From: DASUPK01 sp963819715
GTDB lineage: Bacteria; Actinomycetota; Thermoleophilia; Solirubrobacterales; 70-9
Reading direction: 5' to 3'
Assembly (NCBI GenBank): GCA_963819715.1
Contig: CAWFXE010000002.1
Coordinates: 1,116,001-1,180,000, forward strand
DNA length: 64,000 bases
The notes beneath the pieces are model-generated. The model had not been told where the DNA came from. It saw nothing but the letters and a program-made list of their open reading frames with translations, and did no database searches. Every line of letters starts with the position of its first letter. Position 1 is the stretch's first letter. A program made the position numbers and the translations under genes. Below are positions 33,773-41,910 of the stretch, piece after piece.

Positions 33773-34512
33773 CTCTCCAGGGCGAGATGGACCTCGCCCG
33801 CCCCCAGTGAGACCCGCTCCTCGCCGGCCTTCTCGACCACGAGGTGCCCTCGTTCGTCGATCTCCTCGGCCACGCCCTCCCCGCCGTCCCAGGAGATCCG
33901 CCTGCCACAGAGCGCGTCCCTGGGGCGGTAGGCGCTCAGCACCTCGTCGTCACCCGCCTCGAGCCAGCGGCCGAGGGTCTCGTTGAGAGCGGTCAGGGCT
34001 CGGCGGATGCCCGGAGCGCCGCCGGGAGGCAGCCCCTGCTCCGCCTCGGTCGGGAGGAGCGAGATCGCCGTCTCACGCAACTCCGGCGGGAACTGATCGT
34101 CCGTGATCGCCACGTTCATACCCACGCCGACGACCGCCCAGCCCTCGTCCGGTCGGGCCTCCACCAGGACGCCCGAGACCTTGCGCTCGTCGATCCAGAT
34201 GTCGTTCGGCCACTTCACCTGACAGCGGACGGGCGCGATGGCCTCGGCCGCCTCGCAGACGGCCAGGGGTACCGCGAGCGGCAGGAGGGGAGAGTCGTCC
34301 GCGGTGAACGGCCGGACGATCGCCGAGTAGAGGAGGCAGGAGCCCGGCGGCGCGAACCAGGCATTGCCCCGCCGGCCCCGCCCGGCCGTCTGCTCGTCCG
34401 CGGTGATCACCAGACTGCCCGCCGCCCCAGCCATGGCGAGCTCCTTGGCCCGCTCATTGGTCGAGTCGGTGATGCGGAAGTGCCGATGTGGGGAGCCCAG
34501 CTCCACGTTCAC
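33769..34512 (-). CDS. birA: Biotin--[acetyl-CoA-carboxylase] ligase (class I)
   Basis: The 247-residue enzyme attaches biotin to carboxylase carrier proteins. The biotinyl-AMP loop GRGRRGNAWFAP lies near residues 44-55, CQVKWPNDI near 96-104 with the biotin site, and KVSGVLVE follows. There is no N-terminal DNA-binding domain, so this is the non-repressor class. GTG start at 34512 overlaps the stop of the SAM hydrolase gene by 4 bases. Confidence 0.93.
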   Translation of the reverse strand: MNVELGSPHRHFRITDSTNERAKELAMAGAAGSLVITADEQTAGRGRRGNAWFAPPGSCLLYSAIVRPFTADDSPLLPLAVPLAVCEAAEAIAPVRCQVKWPNDIWIDERKVSGVLVEARPDEGWAVVGVGMNVAITDDQFPPELRETAISLLPTEAEQGLPPGGAPGIRRALTALNETLGRWLEAGDDEVLSAYRPRDALCGRRISWDGGEGVAEEIDERGHLVVEKAGEERVSLGAGEVHLALES

Positions 34513-35324
34513 TTGAGCGGCCGGAGCGTGACCTCGCCGTCGGGCTCCAGGTTCATCAGCCCGGCGGCGCTGCCGCCGCTGACCGCGAGCGCCAGGGCGC
34601 CCGAGGAGTCCTCCAGGAGAAGGATCTCGGCTGGGTCCACGTCGGCGAAGGTGCGAGCCCAGACTGCCTCGAAGCGGCCGTCGGGAGCTCGGATCTCGAG
34701 AGCGTCTCCCGGCCGAATCGGCCCTTCGGCGAGCATCGAGGCGTCCAGGTCGAGGCTGACGTTCCCGTAGCCGTCCCGGTGGATGGCGTGAGCCACCACC
34801 TCCGTCTCCGAGATTCGCGGCGACGGCAGGTCGAGCAATGCGAGGGACGCCGGGTCGATCGACTCGCCGGCCTCCTCAAGCCGCGCTCCGAGGGATAGAT
34901 GCGCGGCGACCGGCGCGAACAGGTCGCGGCCGTGGAAGGTGGCCGAGACCGGCTCCAGGCGGAACGCGGAGCGCGAGAGCTCCACAGCGTCGAGCGCGCC
35001 GCCGAGCCGGTCCAACGCCCGAGAGAGCAGTCCGTTGTCGGGGCCGACCAGCAGCCGGTCCTCCGCTACCGCGACTGCGACCGCGCGGCGGGCGGACCCG
35101 ACCCCTGGATCGACCACGGCGAGGTGCACCCCGGGCGGGCACGAGGGCAACGCATTGGCAAGAGCAATCGCCCCCTGGCGTATGTCCTGGCGCGCGATCC
35201 CGTGGGTGAGATCGATCAGGGGCGCGCCGGGGGCGATCTGGGAGATCACCGCCCGGCACACCCCTGCGAATTCGTCCTCGTACCCGTAGTCGGAGAGGAA
35301 GGTGATCGGCCGCGGCGTAGGCAC
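34509..35324 (-). CDS. S-adenosyl-L-methionine hydrolase (adenosine-forming), DUF62
   Basis: The 271-residue protein is a DUF62/SAM hydroxide adenosyltransferase, which splits SAM to adenosine and methionine with water. Landmarks are FLSDYGYEDEFAG near 9-21, VVDPGVGSARRAVAV near 70-84 with the conserved Arg, FHGRDLFAP near 129-137 with His, and RDGYGNVSL near 183-191. GTG start at 35324. Coupled to birA by a 4-base overlap. Its adenosine product could feed the purine/MTA salvage genes near 55 kb, which is inference. Confidence 0.88.
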   Translation of the reverse strand: MPTPRPITFLSDYGYEDEFAGVCRAVISQIAPGAPLIDLTHGIARQDIRQGAIALANALPSCPPGVHLAVVDPGVGSARRAVAVAVAEDRLLVGPDNGLLSRALDRLGGALDAVELSRSAFRLEPVSATFHGRDLFAPVAAHLSLGARLEEAGESIDPASLALLDLPSPRISETEVVAHAIHRDGYGNVSLDLDASMLAEGPIRPGDALEIRAPDGRFEAVWARTFADVDPAEILLLEDSSGALALAVSGGSAAGLMNLEPDGEVTLRPLK

Positions 35325-35343
35325 GGCCGGATCCTATGCCTCG

Positions 35344-35819
35344 CTACTTCTTGCGCTTCTTCTTCGCCTTCTTCTTCGCCTTCTTCGTCGCCGGCGATGA
35401 TGGTCCCCGGGCTGTTCGCGGCGAGCTGCGTCGTGGTCGCCCCCGCAGCGCCGCCGGTGGTCACTGAGCAGTTCGCGTTACAGGTGACGCTGATCGTGAA
35501 GGCGGACGTGTTCGGGAAGGTCGTGCAGCCCAAGTTGAGGACATGGATGTCAGGTCCGCTCGGGCTCTTCAGCCGGAGCTGGAGATCCTGGCCCACCGCC
35601 TCCTCCGAAGCTGGGCATCACGCTGGTCAGCTGGACCGACTGAACCGGCGTGCGGCCCGGCGGCACGAACACTTGCGATGGAACTCCCGACTGGCCGGTG
35701 TTGTTGGGCACCCCGAAGGTCGCTGTGCTCGGGTAGTTGGCGGTGCCAGCGAACGCGCTTCCCGCCACGGTAAGAGCTCCGATCGCGGCGATGCCGGCGG
35801 CGATCAGCAGCTTTGTCGT
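35344..35819 (-). pseudogene. Small exported protein, start codon lost and two frameshifts
   Basis: The remains of one gene can be read in three frames. The first part is a signal peptide TTKLLIAAGIAAIGALTVAG and a mature start GTANYPSTATFG; its expected ATG is ACG (35817-35819), with AGAGG ten bases upstream as the old ribosome site. In the GGAGGAGGCGGTGGG stretch the frame shifts to GQDLQLRLKSPSG and VTCNANCSVTTGG. Near the end a second shift gives a lysine tail (KKAKKKAKKKRKK) before a TAG at 35344. Both shifts are the same direction, equal to one extra base each. It was probably an exported protein with a basic tail. Confidence 0.7.
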
Positions 35820-35868
35820 AGGAATACGGCCTCTGTCGAGCGGTTGCTGGACGCGGCGTGCAACCGGC

Positions 35869-37380
35869 CTAGCCGTCGTTGGCCACTGCGTCCAGCAGGG
35901 CATTCACGAGCCCGTCGATGTCGTGCCTCTCGGTCTCAACGTCTACGGAGAGTCCCGCTTCGCGGATTGCCTGGCTCGTGATCGGGCCGATGGAGACGAT
36001 CTTTGCGCCCTCGGGAATGCCATTCGGGCTCGCCTCCAGGAAGTTCCGCACGGTCGAGGACGAGGTGAAGGTGATGAAGTCGGCGTCGCGGGCCCGTTCG
36101 AGCTCGTCGGGATCGGGCGTCTCCGCCACCGTCTCGTAGAGCGCCACCTCGTCGACCTGGGCTCCGCGCTTGCGGAGTGCGTCCGGCAGGAGCTCCCTGG
36201 CCTCAGCCGCCCGCGCGATCAGGACCGGCTTGCCGTTGAGGTCGAGCTTGTTGAGCTCCTCGACGAGCTGCTCGGCGACGAATCGCTCGGGGACTATGTC
36301 GGCCATGATCCCGCCGGCGGCGAGGGCGGCCTCGGTCCCGGAGCCGATCGCCGCAACGCCGGCGTTCGCCAGCGCGCGTGAGTCGCGGCCCTGGGCGGCC
36401 ATCGCCTCGAAGAGCAGGCGGGCGCCGTTGGGGCTCGTGATGCAGACCAGCGCGTAGGTGTGGAGGCTCTCCACGGCGTCGCGGACCTCCTTCGAGTCGA
36501 TCCGCGGCTCGATTCGGATCGCCGGAAGCTCCACCGGCTCCGCGCCGAGCGCGTCCAATTGGCGTGCCAGCTCGCTGGCCTGAGCGCGGGCGCGGGTGAC
36601 GATGACCTTCTTGCCGTGCAGCGGACGGCGCTCGAGCCAGGCGATGCGCTCGCGGCGCGCCGCCACCGAGCCGACGACGGTGACCGACGGCGGGCGGATC
36701 CCCGCCTTCTCGGCTGCCGCGGCGATGCCGTCGAGGGTCGAGCTCACCGTGCGCTGTCCGGGGAGGGTGCCCCGCTCCACGACGGCCGCGGGCTCGGACG
36801 CGTCCCGCCCGGCGGCGATCAGCGCCTCGGCGATGCGCGGCAGGGCCTTGACTCCCATGTAGAAGACGAGCGTGCCGGGGAACTTCGCGAGGGCCTCGTA
36901 GTCCAGCGCGGAGTCCTCCTTCTCCGGGTCCTCGTGGCCGGTGACGAAGGCGACCGCCGATGCGTCGTCTCGATGCGTGACGGGGATGCCGGCATAGGCG
37001 GGAGCGGCGACGCCTGCGGTGATCCCGGGGACGACCTCGAATGGAATCCCGGCGTCGGCCAGCGCCTCGGCCTCCTCGCCGCCGCGGCCGAAGACGAACG
37101 GGTCCCCGCCCTTCAGGCGGACGACCAGCTTGCCCTCCCTCGCCCTCTCGATCAGCAGCTCGGCGATCCCCTCCTGCGGCACGCTGGCAGAACCGGGGTC
37201 CTTGCCGACGTAGATCAGCTCGGCGTCGGCACCGGCGACGGCCAGCGAGTCGCGCGGGATCAGGCGATCGTGGACGATCACGTCGGCGGCGACGATCAGC
37301 TCGAGCGAGCGGGTCGTCATCAGCCCCGGGTCGCCCGGCCCGGCGCCGACGAGGTAGACGATGCCCGGGCCGGCGTTCAT
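35869..37380 (-). CDS. cobA/hemD: Uroporphyrinogen-III C-methyltransferase/uroporphyrinogen-III synthase fusion
   Basis: The 503-residue protein fuses SUMT (residues about 1-250), which methylates uroporphyrinogen III toward siroheme and B12, to HemD (about 255-503), which closes hydroxymethylbilane to uroporphyrinogen III. SUMT marks are YLVGAGPGDPGL near 9-20, VVRLKGGDPFVFGRGGEEAE and AYAGIPVTHR. HemD opens KKVIVTRARAQASELARQL and has ITSPNGARLLFEA and TFTSSSTVRNF. The ATG at 37380 overlaps the hemC stop as ATGA. Such fusions are known from several phyla. It is the last gene of the ccm-hem operon. Confidence 0.93.
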   Translation of the reverse strand: MNAGPGIVYLVGAGPGDPGLMTTRSLELIVAADVIVHDRLIPRDSLAVAGADAELIYVGKDPGSASVPQEGIAELLIERAREGKLVVRLKGGDPFVFGRGGEEAEALADAGIPFEVVPGITAGVAAPAYAGIPVTHRDDASAVAFVTGHEDPEKEDSALDYEALAKFPGTLVFYMGVKALPRIAEALIAAGRDASEPAAVVERGTLPGQRTVSSTLDGIAAAAEKAGIRPPSVTVVGSVAARRERIAWLERRPLHGKKVIVTRARAQASELARQLDALGAEPVELPAIRIEPRIDSKEVRDAVESLHTYALVCITSPNGARLLFEAMAAQGRDSRALANAGVAAIGSGTEAALAAGGIMADIVPERFVAEQLVEELNKLDLNGKPVLIARAAEARELLPDALRKRGAQVDEVALYETVAETPDPDELERARDADFITFTSSSTVRNFLEASPNGIPEGAKIVSIGPITSQAIREAGLSVDVETERHDIDGLVNALLDAVANDG

Positions 37381-38279
37381 GCGACCGCCATCTTCTCGGC
37401 GCGGGCCAGGATGTCGGCGGCGCCCGCCGACTTCATCCGCTCGGCCAGCGCGCTCCCGAGCGCTTCCGGCTCGGAGGCGTCCATCTCGAGCTCGTCCCGT
37501 AGCCACTCGCTGCCGTCGGGCAGGCCGCAGAAGGCCCGCAAGCGCATCAGCCCGCCGTGCTCGAGCGTCGCGTTGGCGCCGAGCGGGGTGTTGCAGCTGG
37601 CGTTCAGCGCGGCCGTGAGGGCGCGCTCGGCGCTCACGGTCCCGAGAACACCACGATCGGTGATTGACTCTGCGGCGGTGACGGGGCGATCCTCCGAGTG
37701 CTTTGCCTCGATCGCGACGATGCCCTGTCCCGGGGCGGGCAGCATCTCGTCGAGCTCGATCGGGAAGGAGATCTCGGCTCCGAGGCCGAGACGGCGAAGC
37801 CCCGCGGCGGCGAGGACGAGACCGTCGAACTCCCCTCTCCGTCTGCGCAGCTTCGCGAGCCGGGTGTCGACGTTGCCCCGCACCTCGGCCACGTCGAGAT
37901 CGGGCCTGCGAGCCAGGATCTGGGCCCTCCGCCGTAGGCTCGAGGTTCCGATCCGGGAGCCCTCCGGGACCTCGCCGAAGGAGGAGACGCTGCCGATGTA
38001 GGCGTCCCTCGGGTCCTCCCGCGGCAGCACCCCGGCAATCTCCAGGCCGTCGGGAAGGTCAGTGGGCAGGTCCTTGGCCGAGTGGACGCCGAGATCCACC
38101 TCGCCGTCGAGGAGCGCCCGCTCGATCTCCTTGACGAAGCGCGCCTTGTCGCCGACGTCGGCATCGGCCGTCTTGATGGTCACGATCTCCGCGTCGCCAA
38201 TGGCCTTGACGACCAGCTTGGCTTGCGCGAGAGCCAGCGCACTGCCGCGCGTGCCGAGCCGAAGCGGGCGCTCACTCAT
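37377..38279 (-). CDS. hemC: Hydroxymethylbilane synthase (porphobilinogen deaminase)
   Basis: The 300-residue enzyme joins four porphobilinogens to hydroxymethylbilane. It starts with the family motif LRLGTRGSALALAQA, has VHSAKDLPT near 64-72, GTSSLRRRAQ near 110-119, and the cofactor Cys in NASCNTPLGA near 227-236. Its stop overlaps the cobA/hemD start, and it follows hemA by 7 bases. Confidence 0.96.
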   Translation of the reverse strand: MSERPLRLGTRGSALALAQAKLVVKAIGDAEIVTIKTADADVGDKARFVKEIERALLDGEVDLGVHSAKDLPTDLPDGLEIAGVLPREDPRDAYIGSVSSFGEVPEGSRIGTSSLRRRAQILARRPDLDVAEVRGNVDTRLAKLRRRRGEFDGLVLAAAGLRRLGLGAEISFPIELDEMLPAPGQGIVAIEAKHSEDRPVTAAESITDRGVLGTVSAERALTAALNASCNTPLGANATLEHGGLMRLRAFCGLPDGSEWLRDELEMDASEPEALGSALAERMKSAGAADILARAEKMAVA

Positions 38280-38286
38280 CGCCGTC

Positions 38287-39630
38287 TCAGCTGCGTTCGC
38301 TGCGGCGTCGCCTCTCGTCGAGCGAGGCGACGTCGGCGCCGTCTGTGGCGTCCGGCTCGGTGCCGGCGTCCAGTCCGAAGAGCTCGCGGAGGGCGCTCAC
38401 CTGGAGGTAGGCGTCCTCATGGTCGGCGATCCCCTTGATCCGGACGGTGGGCTCGTGCAGCAGGCGATTGGCGATCGCCCGCGCCATCTGCTCGATCCGC
38501 TCGCGATCGGTGGCCGAGAGGCTCTCCCAGCGGGTCGCGTTCTCGGCGAGCACCTGGGCGACGATGGAGTCCGCGCGCTCCCGCAGGGCGGCCACGGTGG
38601 GCATGACCTCCTGGGCTCCCAGCCAGCGTTCGAAACGGGCCAGCTCGGCGTCCAGGATGCCGCTCGCGCGGCGAGCCTCGGCCTCACGGCCGGAGGCGTT
38701 CTGCTCGACGATCGCCTGCACCTCGTCGACGTCGTAGAGGCTGACGCTTTCGATCTCGCGGCACGCCGGGTCGACGTCTCGGGGGACGGCGAGGTCGATC
38801 AACAGCAGCGGGCGGCCGGTCCGCTCGCCCATGATCAGCGCGAGCTCCGAGCGCTCGATCAGGTGATGCGGCGAGTTGGTCGCCGAGACGACGATGTCGG
38901 CTCCGGCCAGCTGGGCCGGGAGGTCGTCGATGCGGACGGCCCTCCCCTCAAATCTCTGGGCGAGCGAGATCGCGCGGTTGTAGCCGCGGTTGGCGATGAA
39001 GACGGCGTCCGAGCCGCGCGCGGCGAGGGCGCGCGCCGTCAGCTCGGAGGTCTCGCCGGCGCCGATCAGGAGAACGCGCCGCTTGGAGAGATCGCCGAGG
39101 TTCCGCTGGGCGAGCTCGACGGCGACCGACGGGATCGAGACTCCCTTCTGACCGACGGCGGTCTCGGTGCGGGCCCGCTTGCCCGCCGCGAGGGCTCCGC
39201 GGAACATCCGGTTGAGGATCGGCCCCGGGGCGCCCTCGACGAGGGCGAGCTCGTAGGCTCTCTTCACCTGGCCCTGGATCTCGGCCTCGCCGACGATCAT
39301 CGAGTCGAGCCCGGAGGTGACGCGGTAGAGGTGGCGGGCGGCCTCAGCGCCTCGCAGGGAGTAGAGCGGGCCGAGCAGCTCGGTCGGGCGAATCCCCGCC
39401 TCGCGCGCCAGCACACCGAGTCCGGCGGTCTCGGCCTCGACCGAGTCGGTGGCGACCAGGTAGATCTCGGTCCGGTTGCAGGTGGAGAGAGCCACAGCCT
39501 CTGAGATCGGCTCCTCCGAGACGAGCGCGTTCAGCACGCCGGCGGCGCGGCCCTCGGTCAGGGCCAGCTGCTCGCGGAGCGCGAGCGGAGCCGTCTTGTG
39601 GGAGACGCCTATTGCGAGCAGGCCGCTCAT
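38287..39630 (-). CDS. hemA: Glutamyl-tRNA reductase
   Basis: The 447-residue enzyme makes glutamate-1-semialdehyde from glutamyl-tRNA, the entry step of the C5 heme route. Landmarks are GVSHKTAP at residues 8-15, STCNRTEIY with catalytic Cys51, GEAEIQGQVKRA near 114-125, and the NADPH-binding VLLIGAGETSE near 175-185. Its ATG overlaps the stop of the ccmD-like gene by 4 bases, which links heme synthesis directly to cytochrome c assembly genes. Confidence 0.96.
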   Translation of the reverse strand: MSGLLAIGVSHKTAPLALREQLALTEGRAAGVLNALVSEEPISEAVALSTCNRTEIYLVATDSVEAETAGLGVLAREAGIRPTELLGPLYSLRGAEAARHLYRVTSGLDSMIVGEAEIQGQVKRAYELALVEGAPGPILNRMFRGALAAGKRARTETAVGQKGVSIPSVAVELAQRNLGDLSKRRVLLIGAGETSELTARALAARGSDAVFIANRGYNRAISLAQRFEGRAVRIDDLPAQLAGADIVVSATNSPHHLIERSELALIMGERTGRPLLLIDLAVPRDVDPACREIESVSLYDVDEVQAIVEQNASGREAEARRASGILDAELARFERWLGAQEVMPTVAALRERADSIVAQVLAENATRWESLSATDRERIEQMARAIANRLLHEPTVRIKGIADHEDAYLQVSALRELFGLDAGTEPDATDGADVASLDERRRRSERS

Positions 39631-39863
39631 CCGCGGTCTCCCTGGCGCACGGCCTCTATCTCTTCCTCACGGCCGCGGACGGGGCCGACGTTTCGGTCGG
39701 TGCCCCGGCCCTGCGAGCGATCCGCGAGATCGGCGAGCGAGTTGACCTCGCGCTGGATGCGCTGGAGCTTCGCCGCCATGATCGCGACGTAGATCAGCAG
39801 CAGGAGGATGAAGACGACATAGGCCGCGCCGACATAGCCGCCGTTCTCGATCGCCAGCGGCAT
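39627..39863 (-). CDS. ccmD: CcmD-like small membrane protein
   Basis: The 78-residue product has one membrane helix (about residues 10-31, YVVFILLLLIYVAIMAAKL) followed by a charged soluble tail, the topology of CcmD, which helps CcmABC release heme-loaded CcmE. Sequence alone is too short for certainty; position right after ccmC is the main support. The ATG at 39863 shares a base with the ccmC stop, and the end overlaps the hemA start. The tail is longer than in typical CcmD. Confidence 0.72.
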   Translation of the reverse strand: MPLAIENGGYVGAAYVVFILLLLIYVAIMAAKLQRIQREVNSLADLADRSQGRGTDRNVGPVRGREEEIEAVRQGDRG

Positions 39864-40558
39864 CACGCTGGCGCCTCCAGGGCACGCCGGATCCGCTTCA
39901 GGTTCCCCGAGGTCGACTTGGCGACGAGCTCGAACCAGACCAGGGTGGCCCAGAGAAGCGCCATGCCGACGAGGCAGATGAGGAAGGCGACGAGCATGTC
40001 CCCGGGCAGCCCGCCGGAGGACGAGAAGGTCCGCGGGTGGATGTAGGGCTGCGCCAGCCGGACGGCGAGGAAGTTGAGGGGGACGAATGCGCCGGCCGTG
40101 ATCGCGAAGACCGAGGCGTAGCGGGCCTGGCGATCGCGGTCCTCGATCGCGTACCGAAGCGGGTAGTAGGTCGCGTAGAGCAGGAACACGATCAGGAAGC
40201 TGACCAGCGTGGGCTCCCGCCACTCCCACCAGACGCCCCACTGGCTCTTCGCCCAGATCGCGCCGGTGAGCAGCACGGCCAGGCCGAAGATCACCGAGAT
40301 GTGGATCGAGACGTAGGAGCGGGCGTCGTACTTCGGATCGTCGGTCCGCAGATGCTGGATCGCGAAGATCGCGGCGACGATGAAGCCGAGCAGGGAGATC
40401 GTCGCCAGCGGAACGTGCAGGTAGAAGATCTTCTGGGCGAATCCCTCAGTCGCGTCCTCCGGCGCCCAGAGGAAGGCCAGCGCGTAGCCCGCGCCCATCA
40501 CCACGACGGTCGCGATCGCGAGGCGGCGGAGCGTTATCTGCATGAAAGCCCTGGCCAT
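39863..40558 (-). CDS. ccmC: Heme exporter/handling protein CcmC
   Basis: The 231-residue protein has six membrane helices and the tryptophan-rich heme-binding WWD-type motif KSQWGVWWEWREPTL near 110-124; the usual WD is WRE here. Flanking His residues (YLHVPLA near 45 and PYIHPRTF near 175) are the expected heme ligands. CcmC passes heme to CcmE in cytochrome c maturation system I. The ATG at 40558 lies 8 bases after ccmB. An ATG at 40543 is also possible. Confidence 0.9.
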   Translation of the reverse strand: MARAFMQITLRRLAIATVVVMGAGYALAFLWAPEDATEGFAQKIFYLHVPLATISLLGFIVAAIFAIQHLRTDDPKYDARSYVSIHISVIFGLAVLLTGAIWAKSQWGVWWEWREPTLVSFLIVFLLYATYYPLRYAIEDRDRQARYASVFAITAGAFVPLNFLAVRLAQPYIHPRTFSSSGGLPGDMLVAFLICLVGMALLWATLVWFELVAKSTSGNLKRIRRALEAPA

Positions 40559-40566
40559 GTCGATCG

Positions 40567-41235
40567 TCAGTCCTCGAGCAGGAAGTCGAAGGTCGCGTAA
40601 CCCACCAAGAGGAAGATCAGATCGTAAAGGCCGAGCAATGCCAGCCATGTCCCGAAGCGCCCATAGTCGGCTCCGCCCGACGCCAGCAGGTGCTCTCCGG
40701 CGCCGGCCGCCGCGATCACGAGCGGGATCAGCAGCGGCAGCAGGATCAGCGGCGCCAGCAGGTCCCTGGCACTCGACATCGTCGCGATCGTCGAGATCAC
40801 AGTGCCCGTCGCGGCCAGCCCGATGTCGGTGAGGAGCAGCACGAGGGCGAACGGCAGCAGCCCCGAGGCCGAGTCCAGGAAGAAGAGGGCGAAGATCGGG
40901 ACGGCGATCAGCTCCAGCAACACCAGGTAGATCACCAGCGCGCTGGCCTTCGCCGCGAAGAGGATGGTGCGGTCGATCGGGGCCAGGCGGATCAGGTCGA
41001 AGCCGCCCTCCTCGCGCTCGGCGACGAAGAGGCGGTTGATCGCGAGCAGCGCGGCGAACAGCAGGGTCGGCACCAGGACGCCGGCCGCGAGCTCGCCGTC
41101 GAGGCTGGTGCGGTCGAGGCCGAACCGGAAGATGACGAAGGCACTGACGGCGAACAGCGCCATCGCCGGCAGCGAGCGCAGTGTTCGCAGTTCGACCCTC
41201 AGGTCCTTTCGCAGGAGCGCGCCGAAGGGGCTCAC
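40567..41235 (-). CDS. ccmB: Heme ABC exporter permease CcmB
   Basis: The 222-residue membrane protein has six helices. The opening FGALLRKDLRVELRT, the FVAEREEGGFDLIRLAPIDR turn near residues 70-89 and the paired central helices match CcmB. With CcmA and CcmC it releases holo-CcmE. GTG start at 41235 overlaps the ccmA stop as GTGA. Confidence 0.92.
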   Translation of the reverse strand: MSPFGALLRKDLRVELRTLRSLPAMALFAVSAFVIFRFGLDRTSLDGELAAGVLVPTLLFAALLAINRLFVAEREEGGFDLIRLAPIDRTILFAAKASALVIYLVLLELIAVPIFALFFLDSASGLLPFALVLLLTDIGLAATGTVISTIATMSSARDLLAPLILLPLLIPLVIAAAGAGEHLLASGGADYGRFGTWLALLGLYDLIFLLVGYATFDFLLED

Positions 41236-41900
41236 GGCAGCTCCAGCACTACGTCGGCCCCTGCCGTCGCAGCCTCTCGGTCATGGCTGACGACCACCCG
41301 GCTCGGGCCGTTGCCCGGGCCGATCAGCGGCTCGACCAGCAGGCGGGCTTCGGAATCCAGGTGGGCGTCGGGCTCGTCGAGGAGGAGCAGGTCGGGCTCG
41401 TGCAGCACCGCCCGGGAGATGTCGACCCGCTGCTTCATGCCCGCGGACAGCTCCGCCACGCGGTCATCGACGCGCATCGACATCCCGACGGCCTCGAGCA
41501 GCCGCTCGATCCGCGGCTCGGACGCCGCCGGATCGAGCCTGTTCAACGCCGCCGCCAGGCGGAGGTTCTCGCGTGCGCTCAGGTCGCGGTAGAGAAGAGG
41601 CGCGTGACCGAGGTAGCCGACCCGCCCGCGGAGCCAGTGCGTCTCCTTCGGCAGGGAACAGCCCAGGACGACCGCCTCGCCGCCGCTCGGCCGCAGGAGC
41701 CCGGCGAGGATCCTCAGCAGCGTCGACTTGCCCGATCCGTTGGGCCCGAGCACAGCGAGGCTCTCTCCGGGCTCGAGGCGGGCGTTGATCCCGGGCAGGG
41801 CCGTGCGGTCGCCGAAGTCGCGCCGCAGGCCGCGCAGGTCGATCGCGGGCTCGCCCACGCCCGTGGTTGGGCTGCTCTCGACGGCCACGGTCCGCTCCAT
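41232..41900 (-). CDS. ccmA: Heme ABC exporter ATPase CcmA
   Basis: The 222-residue ATPase has Walker A GPNGSGKS at 52-59, signature ELSAGMKQRVD, Walker B LLLLDEPDAHLD and switch VVVSHD. It drives the CcmABCD complex. It is the first gene of the seven-gene operon that runs through ccmBCD to hemA, hemC and cobA/hemD; ccmE, ccmF and ccmH are not in this window. Confidence 0.9.
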   Translation of the reverse strand: MERTVAVESSPTTGVGEPAIDLRGLRRDFGDRTALPGINARLEPGESLAVLGPNGSGKSTLLRILAGLLRPSGGEAVVLGCSLPKETHWLRGRVGYLGHAPLLYRDLSARENLRLAAALNRLDPAASEPRIERLLEAVGMSMRVDDRVAELSAGMKQRVDISRAVLHEPDLLLLDEPDAHLDSEARLLVEPLIGPGNGPSRVVVSHDREAATAGADVVLELP

Positions 41901-41910
41901 GCGAGCAAAG

